Origin: DATBDN01 sp963715995 | GTDB lineage: Bacteria > Actinomycetota > Thermoleophilia > Solirubrobacterales > Thermoleophilaceae | DNA: 64,000 bases | NCBI GenBank assembly: GCA_963715995.1 | Contig: OY970283.1 | Coordinates: forward strand, 558,001 to 622,000 | Reading direction: 5' to 3' | Shown here: one piece after another, positions 41,269 through 50,288 of the stretch | How the letters are laid out: each line of letters starts with the position of its first letter | Position numbering within the stretch: the stretch's first letter is position 1 | Made by a program: the position numbers and the translations under genes | The notes under the pieces: model-generated | Databases searched by the model: none | What the model saw: the letters and a program-made list of their open reading frames with translations, nothing else | What the model was told of the DNA's origin: nothing

Positions 41269-43878
41269 CTACGAGGTGGCGATCAGCTGCCCGAGGTCCT
41301 CCAGCTCACGCGGATGGCCGTACAGCCAGCCCTGGCCGTACTCGGCGCCCATCGCGCGCAGCTCGTCCGCCTGCTCCTCGGTCTCGATCCCCTCGGCCAC
41401 CACATCCATGCCGAGCGAGTTGGCGAGCACGATCACCGCGCCGACGATTGCCGAGTCCTTGCGGTTGCGGCCGAGCTCGGCGATGAAGGCCCGGTCGATC
41501 TTCAGCACGTCGACTTCGGGCACCTGACGCAGATGCCAGAGCGAGGAGAAGCCGATGCCGAAGTCGTCGATCGCCAGCCGCACGCCGATCGCGCGCAGCG
41601 CGCTCAGCCTGAGCAGGGCGGTGTCGGGGTCGGAGAAGAGGGCGCTCTCGGTCACCTCCAGGCAGAGGTCGCCGGGGTCGATGCCCGACTCCTCGACAGC
41701 CGCTCGGACGTGGCCGACGAAGTCCGGGTCGGCCAGCTGGCGCGGCGAGACGTTCACGCTCACCGGCAGTGGCGCCACCGACCGGCTCATGTCGCTGACG
41801 ACGCGGCGCAGGACCCACTCGCCCAGAGGCAGGATGAGCCCGCTCTCCTCGGCGATCGGGATGAAGTCGCCCGGGTCGACGAGCCCGCGCTCCGGGTGCG
41901 CCCAGCGCACGAGCGCCTCGCAGGAGACGGGTGTCTCGTCGCTCAGCCGCACCTGCGGCTGATAGAGCACGCGCAGCTCGCCGGCCTCGATCGCGTGGCG
42001 CAGCGAGGTCTCGAGCTCGAGGCGCTGGACCGCGCGCATGCGCATGCTGTTGTCGAAGAACTGCGAGTTCGCGCGCCCGCGCTCCTTCGCGCGGTACATC
42101 GCGGTGTCGGCGTCGCGCAGCAGCGCGCCGGCGTCCATGTTGGTGTCGCCCGCAAGCACGATCCCGGTGCTCGCGGTCAGGACGACCTCCTGACCGCCGA
42201 TGCTGAACGGGCGCGCCAGCGCGGCGCTTATGCGGCCCGCGATCTCCTCGGCCTCGGCGCGGCCCGATGCCTCCTCGCAGAGGATCACGAACTCGTCGCC
42301 GCCGAAGCGGGCAACGGTGTCGGCCGGGCGCAGCGTGCGCCGCAGGCGGTCGGAGGCCTGCACGAGCACCTCGTCGCCGGCGGCATGGCCGAGGCTGTCG
42401 TTGACGACCTTGAAGTGGTCGAGGTCCACGAACAGGAGCGCGATCGGAGCCGAGTGCCGCTGTAGCCGCGCGAGCGCCTGGTCGAGACGGTCCATGAACA
42501 GGACGCGGTTTGCGAGCCCGGTCAGCGAGTCGTGAAGGGCCTGATGCGCCAGCTGGCGCTCGGCCTCCTTGTGCCCGGTCACGTTGCGCGCGACGCAGAA
42601 GACGCCGTCGATGTTCGTGCCATCTGGGCAGTAGGGGCCGATCTCGAGCGACCACACGCGGCCCGTCGTGGACGGGAAAGAGATCTCGTGCGTGCTGTAG
42701 GTGCCTGCGAGGCCGTCGCGCAGGAGGGCGTCGAGCTGTGGCCGCTGGGCGGGCTCGGCGATGTCCGAGCCGACGGTGCCACGCGACAGCGCTGTGCGCA
42801 TGTCGGCGTCCAGTCCGGCGCCGTCGAAGAAGGCCAGGCTGAGATCGCGGTTGAAGAGCGTGATGATCGTGTCCGGCACGCTGCGCACCAGTGCGCGGTA
42901 GCGCTCCTCGCTCGCGCGAAGCTCCCCGATCGTGCGCAGGCGCTGGTCCACGAGCAGGCCCATGCGCAGGATCACGGCCACGAGCGAGACGGCGGACAGC
43001 GCCACGGCCACCGCGTAGACGTGGTGAAGGCTCCCGTAGATAAGGACCCCGAGTGAGCTCATGCCGAAGAGCCCGGGCAGAGCCGCGCTCTGCCAGCCCT
43101 CGAGCCGGCTCGTGCGCACGCTCTCGGACTTGGTCATCCAGGCGGCGAAGGCGAAGATGCCGAACGCGAGCGGCCAGCCGATGTCGAGGATCGTGTTGTC
43201 GGAGAAGGTGTTGGCCGCGGTCTGGTAGCCGTAGATCGCGTCCGTCACGGCGAAGGTGGCGAATCCCGCTGCGGCGACGAGCCACGTGCGGCCGTGGCGG
43301 ATGCCCGTCAGGATCAGCACCCCGACGACCAGCGAGAACAGGAGGATGTCGGCGAGCGGGTAGGCGAGGCTCGCGGCCACCTTCTCGGCCGAGCCGCCGG
43401 TGGACGCCTGGATCGGCTTCTGGAGCAGCGCGGCGCCCAGGCCGGCGACGGCGAACGAGCCGATTCCGCCCTCCAGCCACAGTCCTGGGGTGAAGCGGTC
43501 ACCGCGGGTGCGCACGAGGGCGACCATCGCGCCGTAGGCGCAGGGGTAGAAGAGCAGGTAGCCGGCGTCCGCCGGCGAGGGGACCGGGATCTCGGACTTC
43601 GCCTTGAGGAAGAGGGTCCAGTAGACGTCTCCGCTCGCGAAGAAGAACATCCCGAGCGCCAGGAGCAGCCAGGCACGGCGCTCGTCGCGCAGACTCAGCC
43701 CGCGCAGCAGGCAGGTCCCCACTGCCAGGAACTCGATTGCGTTGTAGACGCGGTCCCAGAACCCGGAGACCGGATCCGGGATGTTGAAGATCAGGAATGC
43801 GGCATAGGCGACGAGGGCCGTCGCCAGGACGGCCAGCAGCATGCGTGCGATGCGTGTGCGGCCGGAACTCGTGCCCAC
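41269..43878 (-). CDS. GGDEF-EAL membrane signalling protein
   Basis: This protein of about 869 residues has about ten membrane helices at the N-terminus (residues about 12-310). A PAS-like sensor (ALVRSVPDTIITLFNRDLSL, with PYCPDGTNIDGVFCVARNVT) follows. The GGDEF domain is intact (RFGGDEFVILCEEASGRAEA), and the EAL domain is intact (PVSCEALVRWAHPERGL with DDFGIGFSSLWHLRQ and EGIETEEQADEL). It may make or break cyclic-di-GMP. GTG 43878 is chosen to avoid an extension that looks non-native. It lies just before the rml genes. Confidence 0.93.
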   Translation of the reverse strand: MGTSSGRTRIARMLLAVLATALVAYAAFLIFNIPDPVSGFWDRVYNAIEFLAVGTCLLRGLSLRDERRAWLLLALGMFFFASGDVYWTLFLKAKSEIPVPSPADAGYLLFYPCAYGAMVALVRTRGDRFTPGLWLEGGIGSFAVAGLGAALLQKPIQASTGGSAEKVAASLAYPLADILLFSLVVGVLILTGIRHGRTWLVAAAGFATFAVTDAIYGYQTAANTFSDNTILDIGWPLAFGIFAFAAWMTKSESVRTSRLEGWQSAALPGLFGMSSLGVLIYGSLHHVYAVAVALSAVSLVAVILRMGLLVDQRLRTIGELRASEERYRALVRSVPDTIITLFNRDLSLAFFDGAGLDADMRTALSRGTVGSDIAEPAQRPQLDALLRDGLAGTYSTHEISFPSTTGRVWSLEIGPYCPDGTNIDGVFCVARNVTGHKEAERQLAHQALHDSLTGLANRVLFMDRLDQALARLQRHSAPIALLFVDLDHFKVVNDSLGHAAGDEVLVQASDRLRRTLRPADTVARFGGDEFVILCEEASGRAEAEEIAGRISAALARPFSIGGQEVVLTASTGIVLAGDTNMDAGALLRDADTAMYRAKERGRANSQFFDNSMRMRAVQRLELETSLRHAIEAGELRVLYQPQVRLSDETPVSCEALVRWAHPERGLVDPGDFIPIAEESGLILPLGEWVLRRVVSDMSRSVAPLPVSVNVSPRQLADPDFVGHVRAAVEESGIDPGDLCLEVTESALFSDPDTALLRLSALRAIGVRLAIDDFGIGFSSLWHLRQVPEVDVLKIDRAFIAELGRNRKDSAIVGAVIVLANSLGMDVVAEGIETEEQADELRAMGAEYGQGWLYGHPRELEDLGQLIATS

Positions 43879-43931
43879 ATGATGTTTATCGGCACTTCCC
43901 GGCTCAGGGTTAGGAACGGAGGGCGGCCGTC

Positions 43932-44933
43932 TCAGCCGAGCTTGAGCCCGTAGTGCTGCTCGTAGTACTCGCGGTACTCGCCCGAGCGGACGGGCTCCCA
44001 CCACCACTCGTTGTCGCGATACCAGTCGACCGTGGCAGGCAAACCCGCATCGAACGCCCATTTGGGCTCCCACCCGAGTGCCCGGACCTTGTCCGAGCTC
44101 AGCGAATAGCGGCGGTCGTGGCCCTTGCGGTCCGTCACGTACTTGATGAGCGACTCGTCGCGCCCGGTCAGCTCGAGGATGCGCCCGACGACGTCGAGGT
44201 TCTCCAGCTCGTCCGGGCCGCCTGCGTTGTAGACCTCGCCTGGAGTGCCGTTGATCAGCACCGTGTCGATCGCGCGCGCGAAGTCCTCGGCGTGGATCCA
44301 GTTGCGGACGTTCCTGCCGTCGCCGTACACGGGCAGCGGATCGCCGTGCAGCGCGTTCAGGATCATCAGCGGGATCAGCTTCTCGGGGTACTGGCGCGGG
44401 CCGTAGTTGTTCGAGCCGCGGCAGATGACGGCTTCGATCCCGTGCGTGTGCACGTGGCTCGTTACCAGCAGGTCGCCGCCCGCCTTGGTCGCCGAGTAGG
44501 GCGACGACGGCGCGATCGGCGACTGCTCGGTGAAGGTGCCTTCCTCGATCGAGCCGTAGACCTCGTCGGTCGAGACTTGGAGGAAGCGCGACACCCCGTG
44601 CTCGCGGACCGCGTCGAGCAGCACGCCGGTGCCGATCACCTGCGTGACGGCGAACGCGTCCTGGTCGGCGATCGAGCGGTCCACGTGCGACTCGGCGGCG
44701 AAGTTGACGACCAGGTCGGCGCCTTCCATCGCGGCACGCACCGCCTCGCGGTCCTCGATCGCGCCCTCGATGAACTCGATGTCGTCCCAGACGTCCTTCA
44801 GGTTCTCCTTGCGCCCGGCATAGGTCAGCTTGTCGAAGACCACGACCTGGTCACCGGGCCGCGCCTCGCGCACCACGCGCACGTAGGTCGAGCCGATGAA
44901 GCCGGCTGCGCCGCAGATGAGGATCCTGCTCAC
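43932..44933 (-). CDS. rmlB: dTDP-glucose 4,6-dehydratase
   Basis: This 333-residue SDR-type enzyme converts dTDP-glucose to dTDP-4-keto-6-deoxyglucose. The NAD-binding motif is at the start (RILICGAAGFIGSTYVRVV). NFAAESHVDRSIAD and LQVSTDEVYGSIEEG with the acid pair follow, then the catalytic YSATKAGGD. NNYGPRQYPEKLIPLM and IHAEDFARAI complete the fold. The GTG at 44933 overlaps the RmlA stop by 4 bp (GTGA). It would act directly after RmlA. RmlC and RmlD are not seen in the window. Confidence 0.94.
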   Translation of the reverse strand: MSRILICGAAGFIGSTYVRVVREARPGDQVVVFDKLTYAGRKENLKDVWDDIEFIEGAIEDREAVRAAMEGADLVVNFAAESHVDRSIADQDAFAVTQVIGTGVLLDAVREHGVSRFLQVSTDEVYGSIEEGTFTEQSPIAPSSPYSATKAGGDLLVTSHVHTHGIEAVICRGSNNYGPRQYPEKLIPLMILNALHGDPLPVYGDGRNVRNWIHAEDFARAIDTVLINGTPGEVYNAGGPDELENLDVVGRILELTGRDESLIKYVTDRKGHDRRYSLSSDKVRALGWEPKWAFDAGLPATVDWYRDNEWWWEPVRSGEYREYYEQHYGLKLG

Positions 44934-45994
44934 AGGATCGTTATGTCCGAGCCGTCGCCCACGACGAACCTGAACACGCGCGGGAGCGCCTCGGTGCGGG
45001 AGACCGACACGTCGCGCCCGATCAGGCTTGCCTCCACGCGCCCGGGAAGGTCGCGGATCGAGGAGCCTGCGAGCACGATCGAGTGCTCGATCTCGGAGCT
45101 CTGGATCACCACGTCGTCGCCGATCGCCGTGTACGGGCCCACGTACGAATCGGTCACGCGCGCGCCGCGGCCGATGATCGCCGGGCCCCGGATCGTCGAG
45201 CGCTCCACAACCGCGCCCTCCGACACGTGCACGCGGCCCTCCACCTTCGAGTCGGTCTCCGAGCCGTCGTGGCGCTCGGCCACCTCGTCCAGGATCAGGC
45301 GGTTGGCGTCGAGCATGTCCTGCACCTGGCCGGTGTCCTTCCACCAGCCGTGCACCACGTGCGAGTCCACCCGCTTGCCCGAGTCCACCAGGTGCTGGAT
45401 CGCGTCGGTGATCTCGAGCTCACCACGGCCCGACGGCTCGATCGCCTTGCCGGCGTCGAAGATCGCGTTCGTGAACATGTAGACGCCAACCAGTGCCAGA
45501 TTGGACGGCGGGTCCTTCGGCTTCTCCACCAGCCGCTTCACGCGGTCGCCATCCAGCTCGGCCACGCCGTAGTGCTGCGGGTCGTCGACCGGCGTCAGCA
45601 GGATCAGCGCGTCGGGCTCGTTCGTGCGGAACTCCTCGACCAGGTTGGTGATCCCGTCGCGCAGCAGGTTGTCGCCCAGGTACATCACGAACGGGTCGCT
45701 GCCGATGAACGGCTCGGCCGTCAGGACCGCGTGCGCCAGGCCCAGCGGCGCGTCCTGCTCGATGTAGGTGATGCGCACGCCGAACTGCTCGCCGTCGCCG
45801 GCTGCGGTGCGGATCTCCGGCCCGGTCTCCGGCGCGATGATGATGCCGATCTCCTCGATGCCCGCCTCGGCCATCGCCTCGATCCCGTAGAAGAGCACGG
45901 GCTTGTTGGCCACCGGGACGAGCTGCTTCGCGCTCGTGTAGGTGAGCGGCCGCAGGCGCGTGCCCTTGCCGCCGGACAGGATCAAGCCCTTCAT
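44930..45994 (-). CDS. rmlA: Glucose-1-phosphate thymidylyltransferase, long form
   Basis: The protein has about 354 residues. The nucleotidyltransferase domain has KGLILSGGKGTRLRPLTYTS, KQLVPVANKPVLFYGIEAMA and YLGDNLLRDGITNLV. The C-terminal left-handed beta-helix repeats (IRGPAIIGRGARVTDSYVGP) make it the long-form type. It makes dTDP-glucose from glucose-1-phosphate and dTTP. The ATG at 45994 overlaps the PPOX gene stop (TGATG). A weaker relative at 54704 shares the C-terminal helix but not the catalytic motif. Confidence 0.94.
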   Translation of the reverse strand: MKGLILSGGKGTRLRPLTYTSAKQLVPVANKPVLFYGIEAMAEAGIEEIGIIIAPETGPEIRTAAGDGEQFGVRITYIEQDAPLGLAHAVLTAEPFIGSDPFVMYLGDNLLRDGITNLVEEFRTNEPDALILLTPVDDPQHYGVAELDGDRVKRLVEKPKDPPSNLALVGVYMFTNAIFDAGKAIEPSGRGELEITDAIQHLVDSGKRVDSHVVHGWWKDTGQVQDMLDANRLILDEVAERHDGSETDSKVEGRVHVSEGAVVERSTIRGPAIIGRGARVTDSYVGPYTAIGDDVVIQSSEIEHSIVLAGSSIRDLPGRVEASLIGRDVSVSRTEALPRVFRFVVGDGSDITIL

Positions 45995-46455
45995 CAGTAG
46001 ACGCCCTCGCCGAGCTTGCGGTGATCCCAGCTGACGATCCGCGTGGGGGTGAACGTGAGGCCCACGCGCTTCGGCGCCTGCGCCTCGACCATCGCGTCGA
46101 CCTCGGCGCCGATTGCGTCGAAGCGCGCGAACAGCGCGCGGCCGAAGCCGGCCACCTCCGCCGGATCGCGCTCGATCGCGACGTCGCACTCCATCATCAC
46201 GCCGCGCAGCTCCTGGTAGAGCTCGCCGTCCTCCACCTGGAGCGTGGCGCGCGGATCGCGTTCGAGGTTCTTCGCCTTCTGCGACTTCGCGTAGGTCCAG
46301 CCGCGCAGGGTGGTCCCGCTGGCCGCGTACCAGAGCGGCATCAGGTGCGGCCGGCCGTGAGGGCCGATCGTCGCGCAGGTGACCACGCGCTCCTCGGCGA
46401 GGAACGCATCCAGCTCCGTCGGGGACATGCTGATCTGGTCACGGCGGGATGGCAC
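45994..46455 (-). CDS. PPOX-class flavin- or F420-binding protein
   Basis: This protein of about 153 residues has the split-barrel PPOX fold. VPSRRDQISMSPTELDAFL at the N-terminus is typical of the actinobacterial pyridoxamine 5'-phosphate oxidase-like/F420-dependent group. TIGPHGRPHLMPLWYAASG follows, then AKSQKAKNLERDPRATLQVE. GTG 46455 is chosen as it begins the family N-terminus; the open frame extends 3 codons further. The cofactor and substrate are unknown. It is coupled to rmlA by TGATG. Confidence 0.85.
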   Translation of the reverse strand: MPSRRDQISMSPTELDAFLAEERVVTCATIGPHGRPHLMPLWYAASGTTLRGWTYAKSQKAKNLERDPRATLQVEDGELYQELRGVMMECDVAIERDPAEVAGFGRALFARFDAIGAEVDAMVEAQAPKRVGLTFTPTRIVSWDHRKLGEGVY

Positions 46456-46480
46456 GGCCCGCAAGCGTACGCGCAGGCGC

Positions 46481-48076
46481 TCAGCGAGCGAAGCGAACGA
46501 GGCCCGGCAGCGTGTAGGTCCGGAAATCGGGGCCGCCGCCCGGGTATGCCACCTTCGTGGTCGCGCGGTAGACGCCGACGTCGCCCTTCTTCGGCGCCTT
46601 CAGGGTCACCTGGAAGCGGCCACTCGCATCGGGGTGCAGGCGCGCAACGATCTTCTGCCTGTGACACGTGAGCCGCTGGCGCACGACGATCGTCGAGACG
46701 GGGCTGGTCCAGGGCTGCGTGACGATGCCGCGCAGCGTGACCTTGCCCTTCCGTGAGCGGACCGACGAGAAGACCATGCGCCGATGCAGCTTGAGGTCGA
46801 GCGACTTGTCCTTGCCGTGCACGGCCAGATAACGCGCCTTGTTCGTGTAGCGCCAGCGCTGCGGCGGTAGCGGCGCACGTGCCTTGAACAGGCCGTTCTT
46901 GGCCACGCGCGGCCGGGCGACCACGCGGCCATCGGCGCGCGAGCGAATCGCGATGCGCTTGCCGGCCAGGCGCTTGTCGGCGGCGCCATAGAGCGACACG
47001 TAGTGGCCGCGATCGATCACGTTGATCAGCGCAAGCCGCCGGCTGGCGCACGACAGCGCCGCATGGTTCACGACCTGAATCGGTGCGACCAGGCCCGAGG
47101 GGGTCTGAACCGAGCACTTGACCGAGTCGACCGACACGCGCGCCTCGCCGACGACGGCGTTGACCACGTTGTTGCCGAGCACCGCCAGCGACACGCCGAG
47201 GCCTTGCTGGGTCAGGCCCCCGTCGGTCGTCTTCTGCGACGAGGGCGTGATCGAGACGGTCAGCAGCGAAGCGGGCAGCGAGATTGCCGGCAGCGCGGAG
47301 ACGACCGGCTTGACGATGGCCTCCAGGATCGCGCCGAGTGCCGGATCGGTGAACGACAGGCCCGGGGGCAGGACGAACTTGGACGGGTCGAGCGCCGACG
47401 GGTCGATCGTCTGGCCGTTGTAGATCGTCAGCGCCTGCTGCACGGCGGCGTCGGTGGGCAGCTCCTGCCCGAGCACCTTCACGCTGACCACCTTCGTGCT
47501 GCCGGTCAGCTTCGGGTTCGTGCCGTCACAGACCGCGTTGGCGGTCGCCGTGCTGCCCGCGACGTCGAGGAGCGGGGCGGTGGTCAGTGCCTGAAGCAGG
47601 GCCGTGACGGCTGGGCGGATGTCCACCGTGACCGTCGGCGGCAGGCCGAGCAGCTGGTCGGTCGCAGGGACCGGGACGGTCACCGGGGGGATCTGGTTGA
47701 TCGCGTCGGTTGTCGGCAGCGGAACTCCGGCGAGAGCGGCGATCCCCACGGTCAGCTGCGCCAGCCCGCCGACGGCATGGGCTTCCTGGCCACTGGGCGC
47801 AGTGGTCTGGGCGACGAGGGCGCCGGCGGTCACCGGTCCGATCGTGGTCGAGGTCTTGCTGGCTACGGCCTTGCAGCTCGAGGCACCACGGTTCGCGGTG
47901 ATGGGCTCGATCGGAGCCGCGGTGCCGAGCTGGAGCCGGAACGCGCTCGCGTCGCAGTTGAAGTCGCGCGCCTGAGCAGCCGGCACAGCGAACATGCCCA
48001 GGCAGCCGATGAGGACTCCCAAGCAGAGAATTCGGGTGGGCGCAAAGCGGCGCGCCCTGCCAGTCGCGCCTTCCAT
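46481..48076 (-). CDS. Large secreted protein of unknown function
   Basis: The protein has 531 residues. The signal peptide (ILCLGVLIGCLGMFAVPAAQ ending ARA/D) is followed by an extended, Ala/Thr/Val/Pro-rich secreted region. Three cysteines near the start (FNCDAS, SSCKAV) and later (CDGTNP, KCSVQT) suggest disulfides. The C-terminal 150 residues (RRLALINVIDRGHYVSLYGA onward) form a beta-rich, basic domain possibly binding the wall. No named family is recognised with confidence; it resembles choice-of-anchor type proteins. Confidence 0.72.
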   Translation of the reverse strand: MEGATGRARRFAPTRILCLGVLIGCLGMFAVPAAQARDFNCDASAFRLQLGTAAPIEPITANRGASSCKAVASKTSTTIGPVTAGALVAQTTAPSGQEAHAVGGLAQLTVGIAALAGVPLPTTDAINQIPPVTVPVPATDQLLGLPPTVTVDIRPAVTALLQALTTAPLLDVAGSTATANAVCDGTNPKLTGSTKVVSVKVLGQELPTDAAVQQALTIYNGQTIDPSALDPSKFVLPPGLSFTDPALGAILEAIVKPVVSALPAISLPASLLTVSITPSSQKTTDGGLTQQGLGVSLAVLGNNVVNAVVGEARVSVDSVKCSVQTPSGLVAPIQVVNHAALSCASRRLALINVIDRGHYVSLYGAADKRLAGKRIAIRSRADGRVVARPRVAKNGLFKARAPLPPQRWRYTNKARYLAVHGKDKSLDLKLHRRMVFSSVRSRKGKVTLRGIVTQPWTSPVSTIVVRQRLTCHRQKIVARLHPDASGRFQVTLKAPKKGDVGVYRATTKVAYPGGGPDFRTYTLPGLVRFAR

Positions 48077-48161
48077 GACGGCGCGGAGATTACGCGAGAT
48101 TCGTCAGCGCCACGCCGGTTGAAACGCGTTTGTCAGTGCCGGGACATGCGAACGCGCGCCC

Positions 48162-50204
48162 TCAGCGCGCCGCCGTCCCCGCCAGCGCCTCGGCCGCTTC
48201 CAGCACCGCCAGCCGTGCCTCCTCGGGCTCGAGCACGGCGGCGTCACCCGCCTCCTTGAGGATCTCGCGCGCGAGGTAACGGGTGCCTGCGTACGGGAGC
48301 TCGACCACGAGCGCTCCGTCCTTCAGCTCCTCGACCACGTTGCGCGTCTCGCGCGCCCAGCGGGCGCGCTCGGGTGAGATCCACACACGCGCCACGCGGG
48401 CGTCGGGCACCTCGCCGGTGGAGGGCCAGCCGCTCACGTCGAGCTCCACGCCCTCGCGAAGCTCGAACTCCTCGTCGGTGACCTTGGCCGACTTGATCCG
48501 GTCGAGGCGGAACGAGCGCGTGGCCTCGCGCTTTGGGTCGTAGGCGTGCACGTACCAGCCCTCCGATCCGTTCATCAGCCCGTAGGGCTCCACCGTCCGC
48601 TTGGACAGCTCGTCCTCGTTCTCCTTGTAGTACTCGATCGCCACCAGGCGCTGCCCCGCGATCGCCCGCGACAGCTCACGCGCGATGTCGGAGTCGTCGC
48701 CCTTCGCCGTGGTGATCTGGAGACCCTCCTGCACCGGGTCGTGACCGAGTGCCGAGACGACCTTCTCGCGCGCCTCTTCGAGCGACCCCTCCGGCAGGTG
48801 GTCGCCGACCAGGTCGATCGCAGCCACGAGCGCCTTCGCCTCCAGCGGCAGCAGCCGTGCAGGCTGGGCGAAGTTGTCGCCGTAGGGCTCGGGGTCGACC
48901 TCGATGGTGTCGCCGTGCACCTCGGCGTAGACCACATACGAGCCGCCGCCGAAGTTCACGACGTTCAGCACGTCGATGTCCTCGCGCAGCTCGGTGTCGG
49001 TCACCTGGAGGTCGTTGCACAGCTCGCGGGTGTCGAGCTTCTCGCCCCGGCGCGCGGCGTCGATCAGGATGCGCGCGAGCGTGACCAGGCGCGCGAAGCG
49101 CTCGGGCCGGATCGCCGTCTCCTCGGACCGGCGGCTCTCGCTCGCGGTCTCGCCGGCCGCCTTGCTGCGCTTGGCCGGAGCGGCGATTTCCAGCTGGTCG
49201 CGGTGCAGCTCGATCACGCGCGCGAGGCGGTCGGCCGCCTCCTGCTCGAGCTCGGGCGGCCCCTCGATGCGCGCGTGCTCCGCGAGTCCCAGCACCCACG
49301 AGACGAGCGCCCGCGGGTCTGAGTACTCGGTCTCGAGCACCACGCCGCCGTCCACCTTGGTCACCTCGCCCGCGTGGCCGAAGTGGCGCAGCACGAGCCA
49401 GTCGATCCGGCTCGAGACCCACACGCGGGCGCTGCCGGTCGTGTCGCCCAGCTGCCACTCCGTGCGCGTGGCGTACTCGCGGTGGTCGAAGTCCTGCGCC
49501 GGCTGGAAGTCGTGCTCGGCCTTCGTCACGTACGCGACCTTGCCGCGAATGCGCGAGAGCCGGAACACGCGCACGTCGCCGCGCTCGTGCGAGAACCCGA
49601 TCAGATAGAACTGCCCGCCGCGAAACAGCAGGTGGTAGGGGTTGACCTTGCGCGACTCCTGCTTGTCGCGGCCGATCGTGTAGTAGTCGAAGACGATCGT
49701 CTTGCGCCGGAAGATCGCCGTCTCGATCTTCGCCAGGCGCTGCGACAGCTCGCGCCCGCCCGCGCCCGCCGTGACCGCCAGGCGCACGGTGCTCTGCTCG
49801 GGACCGCTGAGCGGCGAAGGCTTGCCCCAGCTCAGCTGCTGCAAGGCCAATCGGAACGGCTCGGCGTACGCGAACTGGCCATCGAGCAGGTGGAGCGCCG
49901 TGCGCAGGGCCGCCAGCTCTTGGTCGGTGAACTCGATCGGGGGCAGATAGAAGTTCTCCGGCGGCAGCGAGTAGTTCTCGGCTTCGTAGTAGCCCTCGGT
50001 CCCCTTTTCGACCTTGAGCTCGATGCCCAGCTCGCCCAGCTCTGCGCGGTCCGCATAGAAGCGACGGGCGAAGGCCTCGTCGTTCATGTCCGAGTAGCCC
50101 TCCACCTCCTGCTTGATCTCCAGCGCGGTGACTGGCCGCCGCTCCGCCATCAGGAACGAGATCAGCGACAGCTGGCGGATGAGCTTCTCGGTGTCTTTGG
50201 CCAT
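48162..50204 (-). CDS. pafBC: Fused PafBC-type WYL transcriptional regulator
   Basis: The protein has 680 residues. Two regulators are joined head to tail: residues 1 to about 330 (HTH-like LIRQLSLISFLMAERRPVTA, WYL core KTIVFDYYTIGRDKQESRKV) and about 365-680 (HTH region RLVTLARILIDAARRGEK, WYL core LVAIEYYKENEDELSKRTVE). PafB and PafC form a heterodimer that activates the LexA-independent DNA damage response in actinobacteria; fused forms are known. The ATG at 50204 is divergent from the exchanger gene. No proteasome gene is adjacent. Confidence 0.9.
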   Translation of the reverse strand: MAKDTEKLIRQLSLISFLMAERRPVTALEIKQEVEGYSDMNDEAFARRFYADRAELGELGIELKVEKGTEGYYEAENYSLPPENFYLPPIEFTDQELAALRTALHLLDGQFAYAEPFRLALQQLSWGKPSPLSGPEQSTVRLAVTAGAGGRELSQRLAKIETAIFRRKTIVFDYYTIGRDKQESRKVNPYHLLFRGGQFYLIGFSHERGDVRVFRLSRIRGKVAYVTKAEHDFQPAQDFDHREYATRTEWQLGDTTGSARVWVSSRIDWLVLRHFGHAGEVTKVDGGVVLETEYSDPRALVSWVLGLAEHARIEGPPELEQEAADRLARVIELHRDQLEIAAPAKRSKAAGETASESRRSEETAIRPERFARLVTLARILIDAARRGEKLDTRELCNDLQVTDTELREDIDVLNVVNFGGGSYVVYAEVHGDTIEVDPEPYGDNFAQPARLLPLEAKALVAAIDLVGDHLPEGSLEEAREKVVSALGHDPVQEGLQITTAKGDDSDIARELSRAIAGQRLVAIEYYKENEDELSKRTVEPYGLMNGSEGWYVHAYDPKREATRSFRLDRIKSAKVTDEEFELREGVELDVSGWPSTGEVPDARVARVWISPERARWARETRNVVEELKDGALVVELPYAGTRYLAREILKEAGDAAVLEPEEARLAVLEAAEALAGTAAR

Positions 50205-50288
50205 TGCATTCGAGGATAAGACGGCACCCCGTCACGGGCTCGTGCACCGTGCGTTCGTTTTTACGGTCTTTGCGGTAAGACGTCACGA

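Noticed and set aside
38582..41527. 981-codon open frame antisense to lhr and udgB
   Set aside because: Shadow of two well-conserved genes with GC-rich third positions; no domain recognised.
48130..48138. TTGTCAGTG, matching the -35-like half of the PafBC-linked RecA-NDp promoter
   Set aside because: The required TAnnnT after 8 bp is absent and the site points toward the 3' end of pafBC, with no gene to drive.
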